A model generated the notes under the pieces. That model was not told the DNA's origin, ran no database searches, and worked only from the letters and a program-made list of their open reading frames with translations. A DNA stretch of 64,000 nucleotides from Enoplolaimus lenunculus. Lineage: Eukaryota > Nematoda > Enoplea > Enoplida > Thoracostomopsidae. The DNA lies in assembly GCA_030248215.1 (NCBI GenBank), contig JASANG010001674.1, positions 43,492-107,491 of the forward strand. Direction: 5' to 3'. Positions 1 through 45,962 of the stretch are shown piece by piece. Position numbers and translations under genes: made by a program. Numbering within the stretch: position 1 is the first letter of the stretch; each line of letters begins with the position of its first letter.

Positions 1-46
1 ATACACCCACCAGAAACCTGGACTCCCCTTAAAGTAACATGGGCCA
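1..46. mobile_element. right end of a B2-type TTAGGC element cut by the window edge
   Basis: The sequence ends in a motif like CTTAAAGTAACATGGGCCA, the same terminus as the complete B2 copy at 24,135-24,323. The rest lies outside the window. Confidence 0.55.
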
Positions 47-522
47 ATATTGAATAGTCAGTCTTGGTTTGACGAAGGCTAACGTCAATTATACGTCAGT
101 ATATACGAATGTGTTTTGACTTTATTTGTTTTTGGTAGCATTTCCTAATTAACAGAAATATACTTGTCAAATTCATTCAAGTGTCACTGTCGCAGCATCC
201 ATGACTGGGTTTTTCCCAGGGTTCAGGGTAGAGACCCAAATACAGAGACGGATCCGAGATTTTTCTGCGAAAAATCTGTGATTGGCCGAGCATTCCTCAA
301 ACCCTGACGTGTTTTAGTAGTGTGCAGCAGTTGATCCAAAGAAAGGATGCATACAGGCGAATGGCGAAGAAAAGTCGCTACTGAAGCGAGCGAGAAACCA
401 AATAAGAGGCTAACATTGCGGTTGTTGACCTAAATTGCCCCGAAAGAGCAAAATTTTTCAAATTAGCACGCCGAATCGGTTTTACCGTGGGTCTCTTGAG
501 GCTCGGAACCCATACGGGGTAG

Positions 523-35757
<35,235 letters not shown>

Positions 35758-35842
35758 AAAAGCGTAATTGTTGGCAAAGAGACTATTCTTCCCACAGTAC
35801 AGTCAGAGACACGTATATTAGTTTCATAGTTTTTAGGCAATA

Positions 35843-36250
35843 TGTTGCAGCTTAAGTCGTAATTCAGCCCAGTACCGAATTGGGTTCGTCCATAGCGGAA
35901 TTACGGCTTGAGCTAGCCCAAGACGGAATCATGTCCGACAAAGCTGCACGTTTTCTGACTGCTTACTTAATAGTCGTAATTCTGCATGATCCCACGTTGC
36001 TCCAGTTAAACAAACTATTGGTAGCCAATAGGTGGCGATTAGTTAGCCAATCAGAAAACAGTATTCGCATCAGCTAATCGTATTTGAGTATGGCATTAAA
36101 GTAGTAAACAATCACAAGGCGTGTACTTCTCGCATAGAAAGAATTACACCGTGGGCTAGCCCAAGTCGTAGTTACTCCCTGGACTAGCCAAATTTGGAAT
36201 TGGGCTAGCGCAACTCGGTATTGGGCTAAATTACGACTTGGGCTACGACA
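35843..36250. mobile_element. family C MITE, copy 2, directly after the NALCN stop
   Basis: TGTTGCAGCTTAAGTCGTAA at the left, ATTACGACTTGGGCTACGACA region at the right. The interior is GTAATTC / GAATTGGGCT words. With the stop at 35,757 and an AATAAA at 36,298, it probably forms part of the NALCN 3' UTR (inference). Confidence 0.75.
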
Positions 36251-37652
36251 AATACACTATTTTGTATGGGTTGATTTGGTTTCGACTTCGCTTCTGGAAT
36301 AAAATGTTTGGAATCTGTATAGAAATTATGTCATTCATTGAGCTTATTTAAAAGGAATTTTGTTAATAAAAACGCATCTTCAAACACATTTCACGTTGCA
36401 AACAGTATCTATCAAATTTCTTCTGCGCATATTATATGCCACGATGTTATAAACTGAATGAACAGTGTTGCAAAATGCTGTTAAGCAAACGGTTTGTAGA
36501 GTTTTGAAAACGTCATTTTAGCAACAAAATTGTTTTAAAAGCTCAAATGAGATTTATTCTCGACAGCAACAGTGGAGATTTCAGAAAGCAGCCAAAATCA
36601 AAATTTCTAAACAGCGCTGGTCCATGTTACTTTTAGATCCGTCCAGTTTTCTAACACGATTACAATAGAATAGGGTTATCCATTTGAGACTTCATTGCTT
36701 AGGTGTAGGATCAACACTTATTTCGTAGCGTTCGGTAATTTGGGAAGGAATTGGCTGTTGATCCAGTAAGTTCTAAAATGAACGGCCGCATGAGATAATA
36801 ATAGCGGAAGCATTCGCGAGCGAAAAGCCAAACGTAATTTTAGCGTGTATAAACGGAAAGTAACAGTAACTAACGAATAGTGATCAAAAGAACGTAAACG
36901 AAAAACGGATATTGAAGTATACCTAAATGTTTCAAAGATGTTTCCTTTTGATGCCAAGGCCAAAACAATTGAGGTATACAAATATTCATCGGGCTTTGTT
37001 AAAATTTGTAAGGAAAAATAGCGGATGCACCGAAAAGTTTAAGATTTTGGATAAATTTCGGAATTTTTATTTCACTTCGAACAATCGACGCTTATCTGTA
37101 ATAAAAAATTGCGAGATACGAGTAATTTACAACTAATTTTTGAGCATAAAAATAACACAACTTCCGATATTTTTATAACGGAAACGCACAGACTTTTAAC
37201 GGAAACGGAGATCCGGTTACACTCTGCATTTTAGTGCTAAACCTTAATGTTCACCTGTTGGGGCCTCGGCCGACGTGGGCGACCTTTTTCCCCAGTGAGA
37301 GGAATCGGGGATTTAACTAAAGAAAATTGAACCCAAATCTTAAAAAAACACCTTAACGGAGGCCTGGCTCCAAATAGCCTCTTTTAGAAATTAAGTTAGG
37401 CTTAGGCGTTGCTTAAAGGCATAAACTTATAAAATTTAGGTTGTGGCGGCTGTGCTGCAATGTAAACTCTATTTGGATCCTGCGTGGCCATTTAATTACA
37501 AATGTGTGGGATGATTTAGCTAGTCTAAGTCATCGTGCACTGTTGTTGTTGTTGCATCGCTGGGTGGTAATATATTGTGTTGTTGCTGTTGTTGTTTCTG
37601 GATATCTTGGCATGGTTTGCGCGTTCTTGCGGAAGACATATTCGGTACAGAC
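36251..37652. other. intergenic AT-rich DNA with decayed repeat pieces
   Basis: No gene found. About 36,880-37,225 has the words AACGGATATT and GGAAACGGAGATCCGGTTAC that recur in the family K-c element at 50,468, so it is probably a decayed relative. A TTG-rich stretch lies at 37,545-37,600. Confidence 0.5.
36298..36303 (+). terminator. candidate polyadenylation signal AATAAA for NALCN
   Basis: First canonical AATAAA seen after the NALCN stop. It lies just beyond the family C MITE (35,843-36,250). If used, the MITE is part of the 3' UTR. This is a short motif in AT-rich DNA, so the call is tentative. Confidence 0.35.
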
Positions 37653-37934
37653 CAGGGTGCAACCGGAGGTGAAAAATACCGCAGCCGGAGGTCAACGAAA
37701 CTTCCCGGAGCCGGAGGTGAGGCGAAATTAAGTAGTAAAAATGATGGTTAATTAATTAATTTTAGCCAATATCTGCAAAATTTTGTTAAGTTGTTTGGTT
37801 TCACGCTAATTTTCTGCCAAATTTCGGCAATTCTTTTATGAAAATTGTGACAAAAGTCAATCGAAACGTGCTAAACAGATAAATTTAGGAAAATTATGCA
37901 AAATTTTACTACCGAAATTGGACGACCCATGTAA

Positions 37935-38515
37935 ACCTGAAGGTGGGATTTTGGGATTTCGGGATATGGTCGAAGGTTGGATTACGGGATTTCGGGATAT
38001 GATCGAAGGTTGGATTACGGGATTTTGGGATATGGTCGAAAGTGCGATTTTGGGATGTCGGGATATGAGGGACGGTATATAGGATTTTAGGATTTAGGGA
38101 ATTCGGGATATATGTCGAAGGTGGGATTTTGGGATACGGTCGAAGGTGGGATTTTGGGATATAGTCGAAGGTGGGATTTTGGGATTTTGGGAAACGGTCG
38201 ATGGAGTGATTTTGGGATTTCGACATATGGTTGAAGATGGGATTTTGGGGTTTCGCATATATAGCTGAAGGTGGGATTTTGGAATTATGTGATTTCAGAA
38301 TATGATTGAAAGTGGGATTTTGGAAATTCGAGATGTGGTCGTAGATGGGATTTTGGGATATGTTCAATGGTGAGATTTTAGGATTTTGAGATTTCGGAAT
38401 GTGGTCGAACGTGAGATGGGATTTCGGGATATGGACGACGGTGGGATTTTAGGATTTTGTAATTTGGTGATATAGTCGAAGGTTGGATTTTGGGATATAG
38501 TAGAAGGTGAAATGC
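37935..38515. repeat. minisatellite, unit about 33 bases
   Basis: About 17 diverged units of GGGATTTTGGGATTTCGGGA plus TATGGTCGAAGGT. It produces a 152-codon Pro/Asn-rich minus-strand open frame that is an artefact. Confidence 0.88.
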
Positions 38516-38640
38516 TCGTAAACCTAAGCCTAAACCTAAGACTAGACCTAAGCCCAAGGCTTAACCTAGCCTAAGCTTAAGTCAAAGCCCAAGGCTACCC
38601 GTAAGCCTAAGCCTTATCTTGAGCCTGAGCCTAAGATTTA
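38516..38640. repeat. degenerate CCTAAG (TTAGGC-type) array
   Basis: AACCTAAGCCTAAACCTAAG and similar words without recognisable B1/B2 termini. It follows the minisatellite directly. Confidence 0.65.
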
Positions 38641-38664
38641 GATGTTTAATCATGTATAGGTCAC

Positions 38665-39165
38665 CTTTTGTTCGTCATCATGATATTCGAGGTCTTATTT
38701 GCGAATACCATATGATATATTTTCTAATGTCTGCATGCTTGAGGTAACATACCCAAATTAAGGTAACATTCCCAAATTGTCCTTTGGAAATCATATGATA
38801 CTAGATTGTGAAATTCGAACTTTTGAATTATGAAGCTGCGATTGGAAGCGATTTTGTGTCGGAAACGTTTTGCACACGTGCATTTGGCATTTAAATCATA
38901 TCTGTGCCTCTGTCGTTCGAGTTTCCATTCATTTATAAGCACCAAACCATTACACTGTCCCGCTGAATATCATGATATTAGTTGTAATTTTGGAATATCA
39001 TATGATATTCGCATAAATGTCTCACAGTGTCACGTGATATTCCGTCCCTTGTACACATTGATCATTCGAAAACGGTGGTTTGTAAGCTAATAACATTTGA
39101 CATTCGAGTTGTCTGTTGACCCGATATGAACCCGAATTTTAACGTTGACGTCAAACCATAAGATC
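38665..39165 (-). mobile_element. family M repeat, copy 2
   Basis: Inverted relative of 26,700-26,930, with several CATATGATAT palindromes and a shared GACGTCAAACCAT region. It is longer than copy 1. Boundaries are approximate. Confidence 0.55.
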
Positions 39166-39700
39166 AGGGATGGGAGTCAGGACCTCAGCCTCAGAAAGTC
39201 TCTGTACTTAGTTGGCAAGTGTCGGCTTTTTGAGCCTCGCTGGTTTGGATCGCACTTCAGACATAATTTTTTAAAACTACGTTTTTCGGTGATGACCCTC
39301 CGATTATTCCTGGCTCAGATACAATATATTATTTTTCTTACTTATTTATAGACCCATTTTTACGCTGAATTTAGACATACCCTTAGGCATATTAGAAATG
39401 TGCTGCTGATTTTTAGCGTTATTGTTTACCCATCACATTTAAAAATCTGTGTGACAGAACAATATGTATAAGTTACAGAAAAATATGTAAAAGTTATAAT
39501 TATGGTATAATTTTTTAAGTTTTTTTAAAAATAATTTCCGGCAAGTTAAAATATCGGAGCTGGATGTCGATTTTTTGCCGGAGCCTGGTATCCGGTTGCA
39601 CCCTGCTAATCACGCCTCACCTCCAGCTCCAGCAAGTTTCGTTGACCTCCGGCTCCGGCTCAGACTCCGGTATTTTTCACCTCCGGTTGTATTTTTCCGA

Positions 39701-39795
39701 ATATATATATCAGTAACGAAGGGCGGCTTAAAATAAATAACAGTCCGTAACCGAATCAAATAAGAATCAGTCTATTCTTATTCAGGTTACTACAG
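39701..39795. mobile_element. family A MITE, end fragment
   Basis: TATCAGTAACGAAGGGCGGC through TTCAGGTTACTACAG, followed by TA. It abuts the left end of the pogo/Tigger element. Confidence 0.65.
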
Positions 39796-40439
39796 TATAC
39801 ATATAGTAAAACGGGGTACTCCCGACAATTTTGGAAGGTCTATCTTCAACACATAAAACCGTTTTCTGGGTAAAGCCGACCGTCGTTTGGGCTAATATCG
39901 TCAGAATTCCATTAGTATCTGCTCTCTTTTATCAAGTTGGCATATAAGATGCTGCAAATATACACAGTGCATCACGTTTATTACCTTTATCAAGATCAAC
40001 AATACATAAACAACAATTATGAGGATTCAATTATAGTAAGCTTTTGCACAGTCGACACTTTTGTCCATTGTGTATGCTAACTGTATCTGATGGAACCCCG
40101 GCCCTCGCTAAGTTACTTACGTGTTTGTTTCACCATAACCGCGATCAATCGGAACAAAACTCTCACCAAAACCGAAGCGGAGTAAGTAATCATAAACTGC
40201 AACAAAGAATTTAAAGAATTTTTATGATGCATTCTCTTGTTGTGAGCACTGCGCATATTACGCTGGCTATTCTTTTAATGTCGATACCAACTATTTTCAA
40301 GCTCGACAGTTTACTTTCAAAGTCGACAAGTCCTATTTGCGCAAAATTACTGCACTAATTCTACTTTATTCGGCAAAATATGAAAAAAGTATGGCAAATA
40401 CAGGTGTTTTAAGCAAAAAATAAATCAGAACCTTAAATT

Positions 40440-40770
40440 TAATTGCATTTAAGACAATTTTAGCACATCTTGAAAACATTTTTGACAAAAATAAATTGCT
40501 TTAGTGGATACGCCACACGTCGTTTCGTGTCTCTATCCGCAACACTCTGTACATTGAATCCATTGGTTTTTGTTTCGATCTTGTGAATAGTAAACACCAC
40601 ATTCTTCACACTTCCAATCAAGCTGCTTTTTTCTGCTTCGACCGGTGGTAGGCGTCGCCGCGAGTTTTTCATCAGTTTTTTTCTGGCGTTTCGTTAAGAA
40701 CCGAACGTGGTTCTCACATTCTTGCCATCTTGGCTCCAGCTGTAGCATAGTTACTATTAACAGGTTGGCC
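40440..40770 (-). pseudogene. PHD-like zinc-finger remnant, probable C-terminus of the pogo/Tigger transposase
   Basis: The minus strand reads LDWKCEECGVYYSQDR, then NQWIQCTECCG, a stop at a position where such fingers usually have Trp, then RHETTCG and FCQKC. The C-C, C-C, H-C, C-C spacing is that of the C4HC3 finger found at the C-terminus of some pogo-type transposases (family knowledge). It ends with a stop near 40,440. It lies 2 kb beyond the DDE core, so either a spliced gene or later expansion is implied. Confidence 0.6.
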
Positions 40771-40861
40771 AATGTTACTTCTAGTGGCTTCCCGTTTTCC
40801 CGCGGGACAGCATGACACAAGAGTGTAATAGGGGCAAATTTATTTACAGCTGCCGATAAGA

Positions 40862-41590
40862 TTACGGGCAGGTGGGAAAAGGGGACGGGCCTGTTTTGGC
40901 CCAATTGGTCAACGGGACAGCTGCAATGTTTCGCTGGGAAAACGGCACAGTGGGAAATGCATGTTTCGGGTAACAGTCCTGTTTCGGGCAAATGGAAAAA
41001 CGGGACAGATGTAATTTTTCACTGGGAATACGGGACAGGTTTGTTTCGGACAAATGGGAAAACGAGACAGCTGCAAATTTGTGCTGGAAAAAGGAGAAAA
41101 CGGGACATATGAAATTTTTTGTTGGGAAACGGGAAAACGGGACAGGCCTGTTTCGGGCAAGTGGCAAAACGGGACAGCTGCAAATTTTCGCAGGGAAAAC
41201 GAGAACACGGAACATGCCTGTTTCGGACAAATGGGAAAACGGGACAGCTGCAAATTTTTCCTGTAAAGAAGAGAAAAGGAAACAGGCCTGTTTCGGGCAA
41301 ATGGAAAAACGGGACAGATGCAATTTGTCACTGGGAAAACGGGACAGGTTTGTTTCGGACGAATGGGAAAACGGGACAGCTGCAAATGTTTCCTGGAAAA
41401 AAGGGAAAACGAAACAGGCCTGTTTAGGGTAAATGGAAAACGGGACTACTGCAATTTTTCGCTGGGAAAACGGGACAGGTTTATTTCGGGCAAATAAGAA
41501 AACGGGACAGCTGCAAATTTTCGCTGGAAAAATGGGAAAATGGGACAGGTTGTTTCGGCCAAATGGGAAAACTGTTATCTTGACGTCGAA
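40862..41590. repeat. minisatellite, unit about 60 bases, inside the pogo/Tigger element
   Basis: About a dozen units of AAACGGGACAGCTGCAAATT plus TTCGCTGGGAAAACGGGACA and GGCCTGTTTCGGGCAAATGG. It generates overlapping open frames of 70 to 259 codons on both strands, which I take to be artefacts. Confidence 0.92.
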
Positions 41591-42699
41591 TACTAGCAAT
41601 ATTTGTAAAACTCTTAAACAAATAGAGAAAACCCCGCACAACGATCAAAAATTAAGTAAAATGTGGGCTTACTTATTTTATTTAGATGTGTCGACTTTGC
41701 AAGCAAATGTCAACCTTAATACAAACGACATCTGTCCACCTAGAACGAGTGACAGAAAACTGAATTAAAATTTTTGAATGGCTGAAGCACTGCCAACAAT
41801 TGGAAATGATAATTTAATTTAGAGCGTTTTGTCTCAAACCTTGCTAATCTAAATGTAACAACTTTGGTCAAGTGTCTAAACGAATTAGCTAAAAACTACG
41901 TCATTTGAGGACCCGCCAACAAACGTTTATTTCAAACGAACCAATCGTAATCTAGCAATAATAAATAAACAGCGAATAATAGCGGAGAATTGCCTACATC
42001 TAGCTGTAAACGTTGATTTTTGTGTAAACTGTCGAGTTTACAAAAGTGTCGACAATACAAAAGTTTACTATAATTGGGCACCCACTACTAAATGGCTTAT
42101 AATGAAATTGTGCTTGAACTATTGGTATGAAATTGTACTTTTTGAAATTACGTGGAAGTTTCATTTTAGTTTAACATATTTTTAACCATGGGTGCACAAG
42201 TTTTGCATATAAAAACACTTGAGGTCGTGCGCCCACAATTTTCGTGACACCACATAACACATTCCAAACATTGGTACCATTCTTGACCGCTCATGTGTTT
42301 CACTTAGTCACCTTCGGAAAAAGCCACATAACCATACCCGTTTATTTGACTTCTTCGTCGTTCCACGGACTTCAGACTCGGGTTTACTAGGCGACAGATT
42401 AAGGTGAACTAAAAGTGAACTATAAGGTGTATTTAAAACAAGAAAGTCTTTGATGCCAGTTTTTCTGAAAAAACTTTTTTTCATTCTAAGTATATATAAA
42501 ATCGAACCAAATTTAAGAACAAATAACAGCGGACTACAGCGTAACTATTTCCGCAAACTGAACTTGCCAACTATAGACAAACCGTGACAATTGCTCTTTT
42601 GTTCAGTTTTTGAGAACTAATTATATAATGTACAATTATGTTAAACTAGAATCTGTTATACATAAATACTGTTACACCCAAACTTCTGTTTGTTTGCAC

Positions 42700-44290
42700 T
42701 TAGAGATGGAACAAAATTACAGCTCGCGGTGAAAGGTGTTCCATCGGCGTGATTTGCGTCCAACTTTGACCGCCAGCGTAATCAACTGAATGCCCAGTGT
42801 CCAGCACATCCGTGGGTTCGACTTCTAAATTTGTCGGACCGGCGTATTGATGTAACTGAAGGCAAAGCGATTCGGCGCTGATATCCTCTTGTGCCAAAGT
42901 TTTGGTGCAGCCAGCAAGATCTACTGCAGTTTGCAATGTGTGATAATCGTCACAATTTCTGTCATTAGAATTTTCGCCAATTCTGTTGTTTCGCTGTCAC
43001 CTTTTCGCTCGTACTCACCAAGTAAACACGCTGCCAGTTCAAAAGCATTTTCACCGATAGCAGACACACTCAAAGGATAAATTCCAAATTTTTTGAAGCC
43101 GTTGATAACATTATCCGCGGTTGCTGATTTGAACCATGCCGTGTAAACAATTGACCAAAGTTTGCCTCGAAACTACTTCTCCAGGATATTTGCTTAAATA
43201 CAACTGACAACACGATTTCCATTTTTGTTTGAATGAGCCGAAAAAACTGACGTTAAGCGGTTGCAGTTTATGAGAAGTATACGACGGTAGACTAATGATT
43301 TCGACGTTATTTTCCTTCGCAGTTAAAAGAAAACTAGCAGATTTATGAACAACATGGTTATCTAATAGCAAAACACCTTTTCCATTCTTATTGACAGGCT
43401 GCATGTTTTAAAAAATGTTCTTTGAACCAGAACTCAAACTGAAATTTATCAACCCAACCGCTCGCGGTAGAGGCAACCAATGTTCCATTTGGTTAGTCGT
43501 TCGCTATAACGCTGGTTGGCCGTGATCGCGGAAACAAAATCATTGGAGGGATAAAACACCCGCTCGCATTTGCACAAACAGTAACCGTATGAGTTGCAAC
43601 CTTTTCACCCGAACTCATAATTGGAACGACTTTTGAGCCTTTTTGCCAAAACTTTTCTTGGTTTGTCTGGAACCTAAGTCAAACCTGTTTCATCTACATT
43701 ATATATCTTAGATGGGCAGTTTAACACGTTGAATTTCGAAAATAGGCGCTCCAACTGCTCAAAATATTGTTCAATTTGTTCGTTTCCAACAAAAAACGGT
43801 CTCGTAATGTAGTACGTGGCCCACCATGATCAGATGCGATGCCTTTTAAACCAAGTTTACCTAAAACAATTAAATATTGCAGGAACATTTTGTATTCTCG
43901 AATTTGATAATCTGTTGCGACAGACTAGTAGTAATAATAAGTACACTTCGCTTAAAAATATCAGGTCTAACTTGTTTGCTTTGCTTGGTTTATTTATGAT
44001 TCGAAGCAAATATCAAGCACGCAAACAAGTGATGACACGTTCACAGTATTAATGCATTAACATTGCAACATCAACACAGAACAGCTCTTACCAACAACTT
44101 TTCTACGCTCCATCCCAGAATATAATTCTTTGTAATCAACTTCCACTTTTTCCAAGACCATTTTTGTAATTGCACTTTAGTTTGCTTCTGTTTGCCTCGC
44201 TTTATTTGTTGTACACTGTGTTCTTTTCTAGCAACTCTTCCTTGTCTTCGAATAATGCGACCACTTATTTTTATGCGCGCCATTATCAAA
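42700..44290 (-). pseudogene. pogo/Tigger transposase core, interrupted by stops and frameshifts
   Basis: Reading the minus strand: around 43,690 SKIYNVDETGLT carries the first catalytic Asp and is followed by an in-frame stop (TAG in place of a sense codon). Around 43,200-43,370 GVLLLDNHVVHKSASF and SLPSYTSHKLQPLNVSFFG carry the second Asp. Around 43,060-43,110 comes NVINGFKKFGIYPLSVSA, in another frame. A stop follows near 42,930. These blocks are typical of pogo/Tigger/CENP-B-related transposases. The 44,071-44,289 frame may be an N-terminal part but shows no certain helix-turn-helix. Confidence 0.85.
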
Positions 44291-45244
44291 CAACGTTGTA
44301 GTAAGTTTTACAAGTTTTATGTGCTAAACTGCTAAAAACTCAAGTAGCAGCGGTGATATTAGTAAAATTTAAGCCACCGAAAAGCGTAATATTACAGCAG
44401 AATTTAAATTTTACCTAAATTTTTAGCCGAAATAGTGTTTAGGGTACATAAATGAAGAGTTCTAGCGTACAAGATGTTATTTAAATCGCAGTACTCCGAA
44501 AATTAGACATAGCAACCGAATTATTGGTGTAAAACTAATGTCAACATAATAATCCTGACTTGTCGCGATTGCCCGAAAAATTGTTGACTTTACCCAAAAC
44601 CATTCAGTTTTAAGGGTGCGGTTTTCATAGGCCTATATATCAAAACAGAATGTATCAACAAACAAATTGATCTAACAAAACAATAGAAAATAGAATGAGC
44701 TTTCGATTCATGTATTGCAAGGCTAGGTAATCTAAAATGTATGAAACTTTTTGTACCAACAACAAATGGAATATTAACTCAGGTCCGAGTTTATTCTTAA
44801 CCTTGCATATAATCTTTCGAAATACAGCTACATACAGCTAAACGCACACCGCGTACAGCGCGTAGCACTCGCTATATAATAGAATAAAATCACGTCATTC
44901 TATAAGCTAGCTATTTTTCAACGGGAGCGTAAACTTCGAGGTGGCGGGATTACCCCGAATTACGAGTTTGCCCGGTTTTACTATATACCAGGGTGGTGCG
45001 ACCAGATATACGGTTCCGGTTTATTATCCGGCAAAACTGATATATATCTGTATCCGTTTTAAACCTACCGGATATTTGCGGTTGTAGTGCCGAATATCGT
45101 AAAACTGCTTTTTACAAGTAAGCGTCTTTAACATCTCGCTGCGATTACAGTTCTGGCCAAGTCAAGACGTTCAAGTTTTATACATTTTCAGCTTCTTTTC
45201 ACTTATGTAAACGGATGAGAGTTAAACTAATTTTTGGATTAACA

Positions 45245-45494
45245 GAGCGCAACCGGAATTCCGGTTCCTGTTCTTGCAGCATGACAATCGCCGAAAATAA
45301 GCCATAGAAGGTAGATTGCGCTTACGTGGATTACTAAAACATAAGTGAATACCTATCTCCAACTAAGAGAATAATATTGCAAAAAAAATTGAAATGAATT
45401 TTTCGGTGGCATGTATTTTTCATTTTCCGGTTCCGTTTCCAGTCATTTTTTTAAAACTTCGGTTCCGGTAAATTGTAATTCCGCTTGCACCCTG
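45245..45494. mobile_element. family K-a element (hAT-like ends)
   Basis: GCGCAACCGGAATTCCGGTT at the left, TTGTAATTCCGCTTGCACCC at the right, with inverted similarity. A related left end occurs at 52,359. The 250 bases before it (44,991-45,244) hold similar GGTTCCGGTTTATTATCCGG words and may be a second copy. Confidence 0.55.
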
Positions 45495-45962
45495 ATAAAA
45501 TCCTGTTATACCAATACATAAGATTTTTTAATTGTAGCATCCAATACATTTCAACGCATGACACGAAATAATAGACTACTGCTGGCAACCGATCCAAAAT
45601 ACAGGCTATTTTAACTGTGGTTAAACAATTCCGACATGTTATCAAGTTTACGAACATCATACACAATAACAAAGTTAAATTTATCTGATACAAATCAGAA
45701 TCTGAGCATTCGTAGTGTACTGGTAGAGGTTGCGCTATACTTATTAAAAATATTAATGTCATACAGTGCCGTCTGTCATCACGTCATGGTGCAGTATCGT
45801 GTGAGAATTGTAAAATTAAATGAAAACGCAATAAATGAGCAAACTAAAGTTAAACATATTACAACAATAAAATGAAAATGCCATAAACAAACAAAAATTC
45901 TTTACAATCATCATCAGCAAATGGAGTCTATCTATACAATATTTTGTAAAGTGTATTATATA
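45495..45962. other. intergenic DNA, no gene recognised
   Basis: AT-rich sequence. A 103-codon minus-strand frame crosses it but starts within the K-a repeat and has no recognisable motif. Confidence 0.4.

Larger units (their letters stand above)
37653..39605. mobile_element. family K-b element (CAGGGTGCAACCGGA ends), split by later insertions
   Basis: Perfect 15-base inverted ends CAGGGTGCAACCGGA and TCCGGTTGCACCCTG. The flanking parts (to about 37,930 and from about 39,520) match the uninterrupted relative of about 360 bases at 51,108-51,465. The 1.6 kb between them is foreign: a minisatellite, a CCTAAG stretch and a family M repeat. CAGGGTGC ends suggest a hAT-type origin (inference). Confidence 0.62.
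39804..44984 (-). mobile_element. pogo/Tigger-type DNA transposon, decayed, about 5.2 kb
   Basis: Ends AGTAAAACGGGGTACTC (left) and, on the reverse strand, AGTAAAACCGGGCAAACTC (right) are inverted repeats with TA-rich flanks. The minus strand encodes pieces of a DDE transposase in the order expected: N-terminal region, first catalytic Asp block, second Asp block, NGFKKFGIYPLS block, and a PHD-like finger near the left end. A 60-base-unit minisatellite (40,862-41,590) sits between the DDE core and the finger. The element cannot be functional in this state. Confidence 0.75.

Noticed and set aside
37909-38367. 152-codon minus-strand frame rich in Pro, Asn and Ser
   Set aside because: It is the translation of the 33-base minisatellite.
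40862-41768. Many overlapping open frames of 70 to 259 codons on both strands
   Set aside because: They coincide exactly with the 60-base minisatellite and translate to monotonous repeats in every frame; no domain or splice signal supports them.
45451-45762. 103-codon minus-strand open frame with hydrophobic stretches
   Set aside because: It begins in a K-a repeat and has no recognisable motif or splice context. AT-rich DNA often gives hydrophobic frames.
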